64,000 nt of DNA, from NCBI GenBank assembly GCA_045600225.1, contig JAZRXL010000049.1:1-64000 (forward strand), written 5' to 3'. Source of the stretch: UBA1181 sp045600225. GTDB taxonomy: Bacteria > Bacteroidota > Bacteroidia > Bacteroidales > Paludibacteraceae. Of this stretch, positions 1-8,309 are shown in pieces. The notes under the pieces are model-generated. The model saw only the letters and a list, made by a program, of their open reading frames with translations, made no database searches and was not told the origin of the DNA. The translations under genes and the position numbers were made by a program. How positions within the stretch are numbered: the stretch's first letter is position 1; every line of letters begins with the position of its first letter.

Positions 1-138
1 GGAGGAATCAGATTCAAGGGCTTCCATGTTGGTTATGCCTACCAAGTCGGTTTGACCTCGTTCAACCGTCAGAACTATGGATCTCATGAGATTATGTTAG
101 GATACACATGGTGTGTAACTAAACACTTCTGTAGATAA
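1..138 (+). CDS. PorP/SprF-family outer-membrane protein, C-terminal end (partial)
   Basis: Only the last 45 codons are in the window, open from base 1 to the TAA at 136-138. The tail has the alternating pattern of an outer-membrane beta-barrel end, with the segment SHEIMLGYTW near the C-terminus. That segment is typical of PorP/SprF proteins, which anchor type IX secretion or gliding components in the outer membrane of Bacteroidota. The unusual end (TKHFCR) follows the last predicted strand. The stop is one base before the birA start, so the two genes are probably co-transcribed. The family call rests on a short tail and is moderate. Confidence 0.6.
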   Translation, partial: GGIRFKGFHVGYAYQVGLTSFNRQNYGSHEIMLGYTWCVTKHFCR

Positions 139-139
139 T

Positions 140-919
140 ATGTCTGAGACTTTCATTAAGGCAGACATTGATAATATTGTTGAACTGGAGAAAATTCATT
201 CTACGAATGATTTTCTCCGTTCTTTATTAGAACACCCTGCCCCACTTCCTAATGGACTGGTGGTTTCTACTCGGTATCAAACGGCAGGACGTGGACAGGT
301 AGGCAACACTTGGCATTCGGAGGAAGGGAAAAACCTATTGTGCAGTTTCTTGTTTTATGCAGATTTCATTGAAATAAAAGATCAGTTTTATTTATCGAAA
401 ATAGTCTCACTATCCATATTGAAGGTTTTGCTATTTTTGTTGCCCGATCATAAATGTGATTTTGCGATTAAATGGCCAAATGATATCTATTGTGGAGATA
501 AAAAGTTAGCGGGTATTCTTATTGAAAACTCTTTGATGGGAAGTAAGATTCAAAATACGATTGTTGGACTTGGATTAAATATTGATCAAGAGGTATTTCC
601 TGCTGAATTACCTAATCCAATTTCGTTAAAGAATATTGATGTGTCAAAAGCTTATTCCAAAAGAGAGATTATAAAGATGATTAGAATGAATGTTCTCTCT
701 TATTTTGATCAGTATAAGAGTCCTTTATGGAGAGAAAGAATAAATGCAGAGTACCTGAACCTTCTATACCGTTTTAATATAAATGCTAATTTCTCTGATG
801 AAAATGGTCTTTTTGAAGCAAAGATTGTAAATGTTCAAGAGGATGGAAGGTTGATACTTTCGTTAAAAAATGGCGATAAAAAGAGTTATTATTTTAAAGA
901 AGTTGAATATAAAATCTAA
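140..919 (+). CDS. birA: Biotin--[acetyl-CoA-carboxylase] ligase
   Basis: This enzyme activates biotin with ATP and attaches it to the lysine of biotin carboxyl carrier proteins in the cytoplasm. The catalytic core is clear: GRGQ at residues 50-53 followed by the W-H-S-E-x-GKN loop, KWPND at 111-115, and the KLAGILIE segment whose lysine (122) contacts biotinyl-AMP. At 259 residues it has the catalytic and a short C-terminal domain but no N-terminal winged helix, so it should be a group I ligase with no repressor role. It starts one base after the preceding stop codon and is followed by a gap of 34 bases containing a -7-like box ahead of aroQ. Confidence 0.93.
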   Translation: MSETFIKADIDNIVELEKIHSTNDFLRSLLEHPAPLPNGLVVSTRYQTAGRGQVGNTWHSEEGKNLLCSFLFYADFIEIKDQFYLSKIVSLSILKVLLFLLPDHKCDFAIKWPNDIYCGDKKLAGILIENSLMGSKIQNTIVGLGLNIDQEVFPAELPNPISLKNIDVSKAYSKREIIKMIRMNVLSYFDQYKSPLWRERINAEYLNLLYRFNINANFSDENGLFEAKIVNVQEDGRLILSLKNGDKKSYYFKEVEYKI

Positions 920-925
920 CTTTGC
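917..925 (+). promoter_or_regulatory. Candidate -7 box (TAACTTTGC) for aroQ-xerD
   Basis: The sequence TAACTTTGC matches the Bacteroidota -7 element TAnnTTTG and overlaps the birA stop codon, 28 bases before the aroQ ATG. No convincing TTG is found 17-23 bases upstream, so the -33 element is missing or weak. The 15-base string around it recurs exactly at 41,639-41,653 before the glycosyltransferase gene. Confidence 0.5.
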
Positions 926-953
926 ATAAGTAAAACATTTTAAACATATATCT

Positions 954-1400
954 ATGGATATAATGATTATCAATGGTCCCAATTTGAATATGTTGGGCAA
1001 AAGAGAACCCACTATTTATGGCTCTCAATCTTTTGAAGAGTATTTAGATATCTTAAAGGAAAAATACCCTGATGTTAATCTTTCATACTTCCAATCCAAT
1101 GTGGAAGGAGAGCTTATCAATGTTATTCAACAGACTGGATTTATTTCCGACGGCATTATTTTAAATGCAGGAGCATATACACATACTTCACTTGCTATTG
1201 CAGATGCTATCCGTTCTATTAATTGTCCCGTGGTTGAGGTTCACATCTCCAATGTACACAAGAGAGAAGAGTGTCGTCATCACTCTTTCCTATCTCCTGC
1301 ATGTCGCGGTGTGATCTTAGGATTTGGAATGGATTCTTATAGATTGGCATTGGAAGCATTGATTGAAATCAATATGCAGAAGAAAGACGATGAATGTTGA
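954..1400 (+). CDS. aroQ: 3-dehydroquinate dehydratase, type II
   Basis: It converts 3-dehydroquinate to 3-dehydroshikimate in the shikimate pathway. At 148 residues it has the usual type II length (a small flavodoxin-like fold that forms dodecamers). Visible signatures are the N-terminal NGPNLNMLGKREP, catalytic Tyr22 in IYGS, the QSNVEGELI stretch at 47-55, LNAGAYTHTS at 70-79, His97 in EVHISN, and Arg108. The gene follows birA after 34 bases and its last 11 bases overlap the start of xerD, so aroQ and xerD are probably translationally coupled. The start shown is the first Met before the conserved IINGPN strand. Confidence 0.96.
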   Translation: MDIMIINGPNLNMLGKREPTIYGSQSFEEYLDILKEKYPDVNLSYFQSNVEGELINVIQQTGFISDGIILNAGAYTHTSLAIADAIRSINCPVVEVHISNVHKREECRHHSFLSPACRGVILGFGMDSYRLALEALIEINMQKKDDEC

Positions 1401-2304
1401 CAGTTACATGTCTGATCCTGTCGTTTCCAAGTATCATTCTTATTTGATGCTTGAACGTTCATTTTCATCCAATACCGAAGCATCATATATGGAAGATTTG
1501 TCCAAATTGTTGGACTATCTTTCAGATGCTCATATTAACTATGTAGATGCTACCTACGAGATTCTACAAGACTTCTTAGTCGATTTGTCAGATCTCGGTA
1601 TCTGCCTGCGGTCGCAAGCACGTATTATTTCTGGAATAAAGTCCTTTTATCGTTTTCTTATTACTGAGAGATTGATAGAAAAAGATCCTACAGAATTTCT
1701 TTCATCTCCCAAGTTGCCAAGACACCTTCCTAATGTGCTCACATTGGATGAAATCAATGCCATAATTGATTCTGTCGATGTGTCGGAGCCGCAAGGACAA
1801 AGGAATAGAGCAATCTTGGAAACAATGTATAGCTGTGGACTTCGTGTTTCGGAGGTGGTGAACTTGCAACTTTCGAATCTTTATTTAGATCATGAATATA
1901 TTGCTGTTGTTGGAAAGGGTAATAAACAAAGGTTGGTTCCCATCTCTCCCAAGGCAATTAAAGAGATTCGTTATTGGTTGTTGGATAGAAATATGATAGA
2001 AGTTCAAAAAGGGCATGAAGATTATGTTTTTTTAAACCGAAGGGGAAAACAGTTAACCCGTGTAATGATTTTCTACATTGTCAAGGAACATGCAAAACAG
2101 GCCGGTGTAACTAAGGAGATCAGTCCGCATACCTTTCGTCACTCGTTTGCCACTCATCTATTAGAGGGTGGAGCTAATCTGAGAGCTATTCAGGAGATGT
2201 TAGGACACGAATCTATCTTAACGACAGAGATCTATACCCATATTGATATGCAACGATTGAGAGAGGAGATTCTTATTCATCATCCAAGAAACAAACGAAC
2301 ATAA
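1390..2304 (+). CDS. xerD: Site-specific tyrosine recombinase XerD
   Basis: A tyrosine recombinase of the XerC/XerD class, which resolves chromosome dimers at dif with FtsK. With the ATG at 1,390 it is 304 residues: an N-terminal SAM-like core-binding domain, then the catalytic domain. The catalytic set is complete: Arg152 (CGLRVSEV), Lys176 (VGKGNKQR), His247 and Arg250 (HTFRH), His273 (LGHES) and nucleophile Tyr282 (EIYTH). An in-frame ATG at 1,363 is rejected because it lies well inside aroQ and adds a basic tail not seen in the family. The overlap with aroQ and the perfect terminator after the stop mark the end of the operon. XerD rather than XerC is the usual annotation for this arrangement, but the two are hard to tell apart. 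Confidence 0.92.
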   Translation: MNVDSYMSDPVVSKYHSYLMLERSFSSNTEASYMEDLSKLLDYLSDAHINYVDATYEILQDFLVDLSDLGICLRSQARIISGIKSFYRFLITERLIEKDPTEFLSSPKLPRHLPNVLTLDEINAIIDSVDVSEPQGQRNRAILETMYSCGLRVSEVVNLQLSNLYLDHEYIAVVGKGNKQRLVPISPKAIKEIRYWLLDRNMIEVQKGHEDYVFLNRRGKQLTRVMIFYIVKEHAKQAGVTKEISPHTFRHSFATHLLEGGANLRAIQEMLGHESILTTEIYTHIDMQRLREEILIHHPRNKRT

Positions 2305-2322
2305 ATAGTTTTCAAAATATAA

Positions 2323-2376
2323 AAACGCGCAAATGTGTGCCTTAGGCATCTTGCATTTGCGCGTTTATTTTTTCTG
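2323..2376. terminator. Two-way intrinsic terminator between xerD and purN
   Basis: A perfect 13-bp stem (2,323-2,335 with 2,354-2,366, core CGCGCAAATG) has an A-run on its left and a T-run on its right, so it can end both the xerD (+) and purN (-) transcripts. Confidence 0.88.
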
Positions 2377-2386
2377 TTAATGAATT

Positions 2387-2947
2387 TTATTTAAGTAAGC
2401 TCTCGATAACTTTTGGGAAGTACTGATATTCCAATTCGTGAACATTGTGGGCGACCTCTTCCGGAGTGTCAGTTGGTTTCACCTCACATTTTGCTTGGAA
2501 GATTAGAGCACCCTCGTCCAAATTCTCATTGACGTAATGGATACTGATACCGCTCTCTTTTTCCTTTGCTTCTACCACAGCCTCGTGAACATGCATTCCG
2601 TACATGCCTTTCCCTCCGTGCTTTGGAAGTAGGGAAGGGTGAATATTAATAATCTTATTTGGGAATGCCTCAATCATATCTTCTGGTACTCTTAGTAAGA
2701 AACCAGCTAGTACGATAAGATCAGCCTTCTCTTTTTTCAAAAAGTTGAGGATTTCACCATTATTCCACTCCTCTTTTGTGAAATATTTGAAAGGAACACC
2801 TAGTTTTTCTGCTCTTACTTTCACATATGCGTCTGCTTTGTTTGATAAGATGCAAGGGAATACAACATCCTTATTATTAGAAAAATAAGTAATAATGTTC
2901 TCTGCATTGGAACCAGAACCAGATGCAAAAATGATTACATTTTTCAT
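2387..2947 (-). CDS. purN: Phosphoribosylglycinamide formyltransferase (folate-dependent)
   Basis: This enzyme transfers a formyl group from 10-formyltetrahydrofolate to GAR, the third step of purine synthesis. At 186 residues it is slightly short but complete. Key features are GSGSN at 10-14 for the phosphate of GAR, the catalytic triad Asn101, His103 (NIHPSLLP) and Asp144, and the folate-loop segment around SGISIHYVNENLDEG. It is a single gene convergent with xerD and divergent from acpP. No purine operon partner is adjacent, as is common in Bacteroidota. Confidence 0.94.
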   Translation of the reverse strand: MKNVIIFASGSGSNAENIITYFSNNKDVVFPCILSNKADAYVKVRAEKLGVPFKYFTKEEWNNGEILNFLKKEKADLIVLAGFLLRVPEDMIEAFPNKIINIHPSLLPKHGGKGMYGMHVHEAVVEAKEKESGISIHYVNENLDEGALIFQAKCEVKPTDTPEEVAHNVHELEYQYFPKVIESLLK

Positions 2948-3091
2948 GTTTTGTTTTATATAATTGATTATCAGAGTTTTATGAAAATACTTATTTCTTA
3001 AAAAATATTAATTTATTGCACATTTTTTTTATAGTGTGCAATTTTTGGAAAAATTTATTGATATTTATTATTCTATATCACTAAAAATTTG

Positions 3092-3100
3092 TTCCTTTGC
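3092..3100 (+). promoter_or_regulatory. Weak candidate -7 box for acpP-fabF-rnc
   Basis: TTCCTTTGC resembles TAnnTTTGC with one mismatch and lies 55 bases before the acpP ATG in a very A+T-rich 208-base gap. No -33 TTG is seen at proper spacing. The same gap also holds the purN promoter region, where I recognise no clear element. Confidence 0.3.
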
Positions 3101-3155
3101 ACCGCAAATTTAATAAAAAATTTGGTACTTAAATTATTAACTAAAAATTAAGATT

Positions 3156-3392
3156 ATGTCAGACGTAGCAGTAAAAGTAAAAGCTCTTATCGTTGAGAAG
3201 TTGGGTGTTTCTGAAGCAGAAGTAACAGAAGAAGCAAGTTTCACAAACGATCTTGGTGCAGATTCTCTAGATACAGTAGAGTTGATCATGGATTTCGAGA
3301 GAGAGTTCGGTGTTCAAATCTCTGACGAAGAGGCTCAAAAGATTTCTACAGTAGGTGAGGCTATTTCTCACATCGAGAGCTGCTTGAAATAA
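3156..3392 (+). CDS. acpP: Acyl carrier protein
   Basis: A 78-residue acidic four-helix carrier for growing acyl chains in type II fatty-acid synthesis. Ser37 in the DLGADSLDTVEL motif is the attachment site for 4'-phosphopantetheine. Length and acidity are typical. It is followed after ten bases by fabF and then rnc, the order conserved in many Bacteroidota, which supports the operon assignment. Confidence 0.97.
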   Translation: MSDVAVKVKALIVEKLGVSEAEVTEEASFTNDLGADSLDTVELIMDFEREFGVQISDEEAQKISTVGEAISHIESCLK

Positions 3393-3402
3393 GATTCATT
3401 TT

Positions 3403-4662
3403 ATGAACTTAAGAAGAGTTGTTGTAACGGGATTAGGTGCAATTACTCCCATTGGTAACAATGTTCCCATGTATTGGGATGGGTTGCTTAAGGGAGTGAG
3501 TGGCGCTGGTCCCGTTACTCTCTTTGATGCTTCAAAGTTCAAAACTCATTTTGCATGTGAGGTAAAGGGATTCAATCCAGATGATTATTTTGATCGTAAG
3601 GAGTCCCGAAAAATGGACCGTCATGTGCAATTTTCGCTTGTTGTTGCAAAAGAGGCATTGGAAGATTCGAAGTTGGCGTTAGATCAACTTGATTTAGATC
3701 GAGTAGGTGTCTTATTCTCAACTGGTATCGGAGGTATTTCGTCTTATGAACACGACATTACTGAATATTTGGAAAATGTCGACGTGCCTCGTTTTAATCC
3801 ATTCTTTATTACTCGAATGATCGCTAATATGGCTGCTGGTCATATATCGATGCAGTATGGCTTCAGAGGTCCTAGTTTTGGAGTTGTATCAGCGTGTGCT
3901 TCATCGACGCATGCTATCGGTTTAGCCTTCGATCAGATTCGTTTAGGAAGAGCGGATGTAATTCTTGCTGGTGGTGCAGAGGCTGCCATCGGAGCCAGTG
4001 GTATTGGTGGATTCAACTCTATGAGAGCTTTGTCGACTCGCAACGATGATTATAAGACTGCTTCCAGACCATTAAGTGCTTCTCGGGATGGTTTTGTTAT
4101 CGGAGAGGGTGGCGGATGTTTGGTTTTGGAAGATTATGATCATGCAGTGAAGAGGGGTGCGCATATCTATGCAGAGGTTGCAGGAACTGCTGCTTCAGCA
4201 GATGCTTACCACATAACTGCAACTCATCCGGAAGGGTTGGGTGCTAAACTGGTTATGAGTAATGCCTTGAAAGATGCAGGTATGTCTGTGGATGATATCG
4301 ATTATATAAATATTCACGGAACTTCAACTCCTAATGGAGACCGCTCTGAGATTCATGCTATCCAACAAGTATTTGGAGAGAGTGCTAAAAAATTGAATAT
4401 TAGTTCTACCAAGTCTATGACAGGTCATTTGCTTGGTGCAACAGGTGCTGTCGAAGCAATTGCGTCTATTTTATCTGTCGTGAACAATATTGTCCCTCCT
4501 ACAATCAATCATCAAGAGGGGGATGAGGATCCAGAAATAGACTATTCATTGAACTTTACATTTAACACTCCTCAAAAAAGATCGGTTCGCGCTGCAATGT
4601 CCAATACCTTTGGATTTGGTGGTCAGAACGCAGCAATCATCTTCAAAAAATTTGAAAATTAG
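3403..4662 (+). CDS. fabF: 3-oxoacyl-[acyl-carrier-protein] synthase II
   Basis: It condenses malonyl-ACP with acyl-ACP to elongate fatty acids. The 419-residue thiolase-fold protein has the full Cys-His-His set: Cys165 in VVSACASSTHAIG, His305 in NIHGTSTPNGD and His342 in MTGHLLGATGAVE. The C-terminal glycine-rich FGFGGQNA is also present. It lies ten bases after acpP, and its TAG shares its final G with the GTG start of rnc (TAGTG), indicating coupled translation. The Cys-His-His set separates it from the Cys-His-Asn type FabH. Confidence 0.97.
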   Translation: MNLRRVVVTGLGAITPIGNNVPMYWDGLLKGVSGAGPVTLFDASKFKTHFACEVKGFNPDDYFDRKESRKMDRHVQFSLVVAKEALEDSKLALDQLDLDRVGVLFSTGIGGISSYEHDITEYLENVDVPRFNPFFITRMIANMAAGHISMQYGFRGPSFGVVSACASSTHAIGLAFDQIRLGRADVILAGGAEAAIGASGIGGFNSMRALSTRNDDYKTASRPLSASRDGFVIGEGGGCLVLEDYDHAVKRGAHIYAEVAGTAASADAYHITATHPEGLGAKLVMSNALKDAGMSVDDIDYINIHGTSTPNGDRSEIHAIQQVFGESAKKLNISSTKSMTGHLLGATGAVEAIASILSVVNNIVPPTINHQEGDEDPEIDYSLNFTFNTPQKRSVRAAMSNTFGFGGQNAAIIFKKFEN

Positions 4663-5429
4663 TGTTCCTAAGTAAGATATTGGAAAAGTTAAGGCTCTTG
4701 AAGGTTACTCACAAGGAGCCTTATTTTGTGTTGGAGAAGTTAATGGGCTTTTCTCCTGTCAATATGTCCTATTATGAATTAGCCCTCTCCCATAAATCTT
4801 TTTGTATGAAGGATAAGGAAGGGCATAAGCTAAATAATGAACGATTAGAGTATCTGGGTGATGCCATATTAGAAGCGGTCGTTTCTGATGTGCTTTACAA
4901 ACAGTTCCCTGATAAGGGGGAGGGATATTTGACAAGTCTTCGCTCGAAAATAGTACAAAGGGAGACCTTGAACAAATTGGCTGTGGATATGGGTATTGAT
5001 AAGATAATGGTGGTTCCCAAACTTACACATTCTCATAATGTGAATGTGTTCGGAAATGCATTTGAAGCATTGATTGGCGCTATCTATTTAGATAAGGGAT
5101 ACTCTACGGTATTGGACTTCATGCTCAATATTGTTTTTAAAAACTATCTTGATATCCCATCATTGGCAGTTGTTGAGCAAAACTTTAAGTCGAGACTCAT
5201 CGAGTGGGGGCATAAGTACAAGGTGAATGTTGATTTCTTTACTTACTCGGAGAGAAGGGACAAAGAGAATAACATTGTTTTTCGATCTAAGGTTATGATC
5301 GAGGGCGTATCGGTCTCTGAGGGAATGGGCTATTCCAAGCGTAGTTCTCATCAGTTAGCGGCTCAGAATGCTTTGCAACGTATTAATACAGAAAAAGATT
5401 TTTTTCAAAATTTGATACAAAACACTTGA
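4662..5429 (+). CDS. rnc: Ribonuclease III
   Basis: An endonuclease that cuts double-stranded RNA in rRNA processing and mRNA turnover. The 255-residue protein has the RNase III signature NERLEYLGDAILEAV from residue 59, a second acidic cluster in the FEALIGAIYLDKG helix, and a C-terminal double-stranded-RNA-binding domain (about 170-245) ending in the SSHQLAAQNAL helix. The start is a GTG overlapping the fabF stop by one base. An N-terminal extension of about 30 residues precedes the usual domain start. The gene closes the acpP-fabF-rnc unit. Confidence 0.95.
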   Translation: MFLSKILEKLRLLKVTHKEPYFVLEKLMGFSPVNMSYYELALSHKSFCMKDKEGHKLNNERLEYLGDAILEAVVSDVLYKQFPDKGEGYLTSLRSKIVQRETLNKLAVDMGIDKIMVVPKLTHSHNVNVFGNAFEALIGAIYLDKGYSTVLDFMLNIVFKNYLDIPSLAVVEQNFKSRLIEWGHKYKVNVDFFTYSERRDKENNIVFRSKVMIEGVSVSEGMGYSKRSSHQLAAQNALQRINTEKDFFQNLIQNT

Positions 5430-5520
5430 TGAAAAGGACAATATAGTTCTTGATTTAATGTGAACAATAATAAAGGGGAACTTAGTAGTTCTCTGATTCA
5501 TCAATATAAATTTTATCATT

Positions 5521-7332
5521 ATGTCTAACATTCATTTGGGTAGTTTCGTTTTCGATAAGGCAAAGAAATTTGCAAACCGAACGGTTTTGAAATATCGTGA
5601 TGATATAGAGGGAATTTGGAAAGATATTTCTTGGGGTGAGTTGGCTAACCAGGTAAAGGTAATTGCCAAGTCACTTATCGAAATAGGAGTGAAGGAGGAG
5701 GATAAGGTAGCCATTTTCTCACAAAATATGGCTGAGATTATTGCTGTTGATTTGGCTTGTCAGGCTGTTCGTGCTACAGTTGTTCCTTTGTATGCAACCT
5801 CTTCTGCTTCGCAAGTAGATTACATAGTAAACGATGCAGAGATTGCTTTAATCTTTGCTGGCGAACAATACCAATACGATCGTTCTGTTGAGGTGTTACA
5901 ACAGTCAAAATTCTTGAAGCGTATTGTTGCAATTGATTCATCCATTCAGTTGGGTGGCGTTGATTCTGCCATATCGTTCGAAGATTTTAAAAAGCATGGC
6001 CTTGAGTCTGCTTCTGCCGAAAAGGAGTTTGAGGTTCGCCAGAGTCATCTATCGGACAATGATCTCACAACATTGATATATACTTCTGGAACCACAGGGG
6101 AACCTAAGGGTGTTATCATCCGTCAATGTAACTATCAACAAGCTGTAAAGATTCACAATATTCGTCTTACGAATATGACAGATAAAGATCTTTCACTCTC
6201 TTTCTTGCCATTAAGCCATATCTTTGAGAGAGCGTGGACATATTTGTGTATGTGTACTAATCTTGTTGTCGCAGTAAACAAGAACCCAAAAATGATTCAA
6301 TCCGTACTGAAGGAGGTACGTCCAACAATGATGTGTGCTGTTCCTCGTTTCTGGGAGAAGATCTATATGGGAGTGAATGAGAAGATCGACTCATTCTCGC
6401 CAAGAATGAAGAAGTTGATGCTTCGTGCTATCAATGTGGGAAAACGTCGTAACTTGGAGTATAAGCGTTATGGTAAGGCGGTTCCTACTTTCTTGGAATT
6501 CCAATATCGTTTTTATGAGCATACTTTGTTCAAAATTTTGAAGAAGAAAATCGGATTGGATAGAGGATGTTTCTTCCCTACTGCAGGTGCTGCTCTTTCT
6601 GATGATGTGAATGTATTCCTTCATAGTGTTGGTTTCAATATTTGCGTAGGTTATGGATTGACAGAATCTACAGCTACCGTTGCTTGCTACAACCCATATA
6701 ACGAGGATTATGAGATACAATCTGCTGGAGATATTATGCCAGAGGTAGAAGTGAAGATTGGCGAAAATGATGAGATCCTGCTTCGTGGAAAGACTATTAC
6801 AGAAGGTTATTATAATAAACCTCAAGCTAATGAAGAGAGTTTTGTTGATGGATGGTTCCGTACGGGAGATGCAGGTTACCTTACTAAAAAGGGTCGTTTG
6901 GTAATTCGTGAACGTATCAAGGAGTTGTTCAAGACATCCAATGGTAAATATGTGGCTCCTCAACAAGTGGAAAACAAATTGGCGGTAGATAAATATATTG
7001 AGCAAGTCGCGATTATTGCTGATCAACGTAAATATGTTTCTGCACTTATTGTCCCTGCATATCCTGCATTGGAGGCATATGCAGAGAGTGCTAAAATAAA
7101 ATACGATTCCATCGAAGATTTGTTGAAAAATGAGAAGATCATCTCTTTCTATGAGGGACGTATTCAACAATTGCAAGGAGATTTGGCGGCATATGAACAA
7201 GTGAAGAAGTTCACCCTCCTTACTCGTCCATTCACTCCAGAGAATGATGAGTTGACACTTACCTTAAAATTAAAGCGTAAGAATATTAGTCAACACTACG
7301 AGAAGGAGATCGAGGCTATGTATCAAGAATAA
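5521..7332 (+). CDS. Long-chain fatty-acid--CoA ligase (AMP-forming)
   Basis: A 603-residue member of the ANL adenylating superfamily that activates fatty acids to acyl-CoA through an acyl-AMP intermediate. Motifs seen are the P-loop TSGTTGEPKG at 188-197, GYGLTES at 377-383, and the hinge region GWFRTGDAGY followed by the IKELFKTSNGKYVAP stretch with its conserved lysine. The length and the FAA1-like insert suggest a long-chain, membrane-associated enzyme. A 91-base gap separates it from rnc, so it may have its own promoter. FadD is a reasonable name, but the substrate range cannot be read from the sequence. Confidence 0.9.
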   Translation: MSNIHLGSFVFDKAKKFANRTVLKYRDDIEGIWKDISWGELANQVKVIAKSLIEIGVKEEDKVAIFSQNMAEIIAVDLACQAVRATVVPLYATSSASQVDYIVNDAEIALIFAGEQYQYDRSVEVLQQSKFLKRIVAIDSSIQLGGVDSAISFEDFKKHGLESASAEKEFEVRQSHLSDNDLTTLIYTSGTTGEPKGVIIRQCNYQQAVKIHNIRLTNMTDKDLSLSFLPLSHIFERAWTYLCMCTNLVVAVNKNPKMIQSVLKEVRPTMMCAVPRFWEKIYMGVNEKIDSFSPRMKKLMLRAINVGKRRNLEYKRYGKAVPTFLEFQYRFYEHTLFKILKKKIGLDRGCFFPTAGAALSDDVNVFLHSVGFNICVGYGLTESTATVACYNPYNEDYEIQSAGDIMPEVEVKIGENDEILLRGKTITEGYYNKPQANEESFVDGWFRTGDAGYLTKKGRLVIRERIKELFKTSNGKYVAPQQVENKLAVDKYIEQVAIIADQRKYVSALIVPAYPALEAYAESAKIKYDSIEDLLKNEKIISFYEGRIQQLQGDLAAYEQVKKFTLLTRPFTPENDELTLTLKLKRKNISQHYEKEIEAMYQE

Positions 7333-7365
7333 TAGAATTATAGTTAAATAAATTAAAGTTTAGTT

Positions 7366-8292
7366 ATGGCACGTTACAGTCAAACATTTGACACCACTAA
7401 AAATGTTGGAAATAATCCATTTGATAATGTTCCTTCATCCATGTCGAGTGTGATCAATTTCTTTAAAAAATCATATAAGGCGATCTTTGGAATTTTGGTT
7501 CTTGCCTTTTTGATATCAAGATGCTGCACAACCATCGATTCCGGTTCTGTAGGTATTAAGTTCTACAAGTGGTCGAGCGATTCAGATAAGAAGGGCGGTG
7601 TAATCGGAACTTGTAAAGGATGGGTATGGTTTAACCCTATTACTCAAAATGTATTTGAGTATCCAGTATATGTACAAAGAAAGTCATATGAAGCTTTCTC
7701 TGTGAACGCTAAGGATGCAAGTATTTTTACGATGGATCCGACTATTGCTTATCGTTTGGATCCAGATAAGTCAACACAGGTTTTCGTTAAGTACAGACGA
7801 TCATTGAGAGAGATCGAGGAGGGTTATATCCGTACTTGTATCTATGAAGCATATCGTACTTGTGCCAACCAATATACATCCGATTCGTTGATGGCTAATC
7901 GTGGAGGATTTGAGAATGAGGTTCGTAGAAGATTGGAAGGTTCATTGTCTAATGAAGGATTCATTGTGGAAGAGTTTACTTCCCAAATCACCCCTCCAAA
8001 CTCGTTGGCTCAGGCTATCAATGCTAAGAACGAGGCAGTCCAAAACGCGTTGAAAGCGGAGAATAAGGTAAAAGAAGCAGAGGCAGAGGCAAAGATTGAG
8101 ATTGCTAAGGCACAAGGAGAGGCCAATGCATTGAAGATTAAGGGAGATGGAGAAGCATACTACAACCGTGTTGTTGCTCAATCTCTAAACGAACTATTGG
8201 TTCGCCAATATGCAATTGAGAAGTGGGATGGAAGACTGCCTACTTATATGATGGGAGATAAAGGTGGTGCCCCAATCATTGGATTGAAATAA
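7366..8292 (+). CDS. SPFH/band 7 (prohibitin-like) membrane protein
   Basis: A 308-residue protein with one N-terminal membrane anchor (about 38-54), a band 7 domain after it, and a charged alanine/glutamate-rich coiled coil (about 220-265, with repeated KAENKVKEAEAEAKIEIA-type heptads). This is the prohibitin/stomatin layout of proteins that form large membrane ring assemblies and often modulate proteases or membrane microdomains. The adjacent cysteines just after the anchor (SRCCTT) are odd for a signal-anchor protein but do not form a standard lipobox. It lies 33 bases after the acyl-CoA ligase and 17 before prfB. Confidence 0.85.
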   Translation: MARYSQTFDTTKNVGNNPFDNVPSSMSSVINFFKKSYKAIFGILVLAFLISRCCTTIDSGSVGIKFYKWSSDSDKKGGVIGTCKGWVWFNPITQNVFEYPVYVQRKSYEAFSVNAKDASIFTMDPTIAYRLDPDKSTQVFVKYRRSLREIEEGYIRTCIYEAYRTCANQYTSDSLMANRGGFENEVRRRLEGSLSNEGFIVEEFTSQITPPNSLAQAINAKNEAVQNALKAENKVKEAEAEAKIEIAKAQGEANALKIKGDGEAYYNRVVAQSLNELLVRQYAIEKWDGRLPTYMMGDKGGAPIIGLK

Positions 8293-8309
8293 TTTATAAA
8301 GTTTGATAT

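Noticed and set aside
1363..1389. Earlier start for xerD
   Set aside because: It lies well inside aroQ and adds a basic tail not typical of XerD; the ATG at 1,390 fits better.
6391..7200. 269-codon open frame antisense to the acyl-CoA ligase gene
   Set aside because: Composition is that of a shadow frame and it has no recognisable domain; the plus-strand gene is certain.
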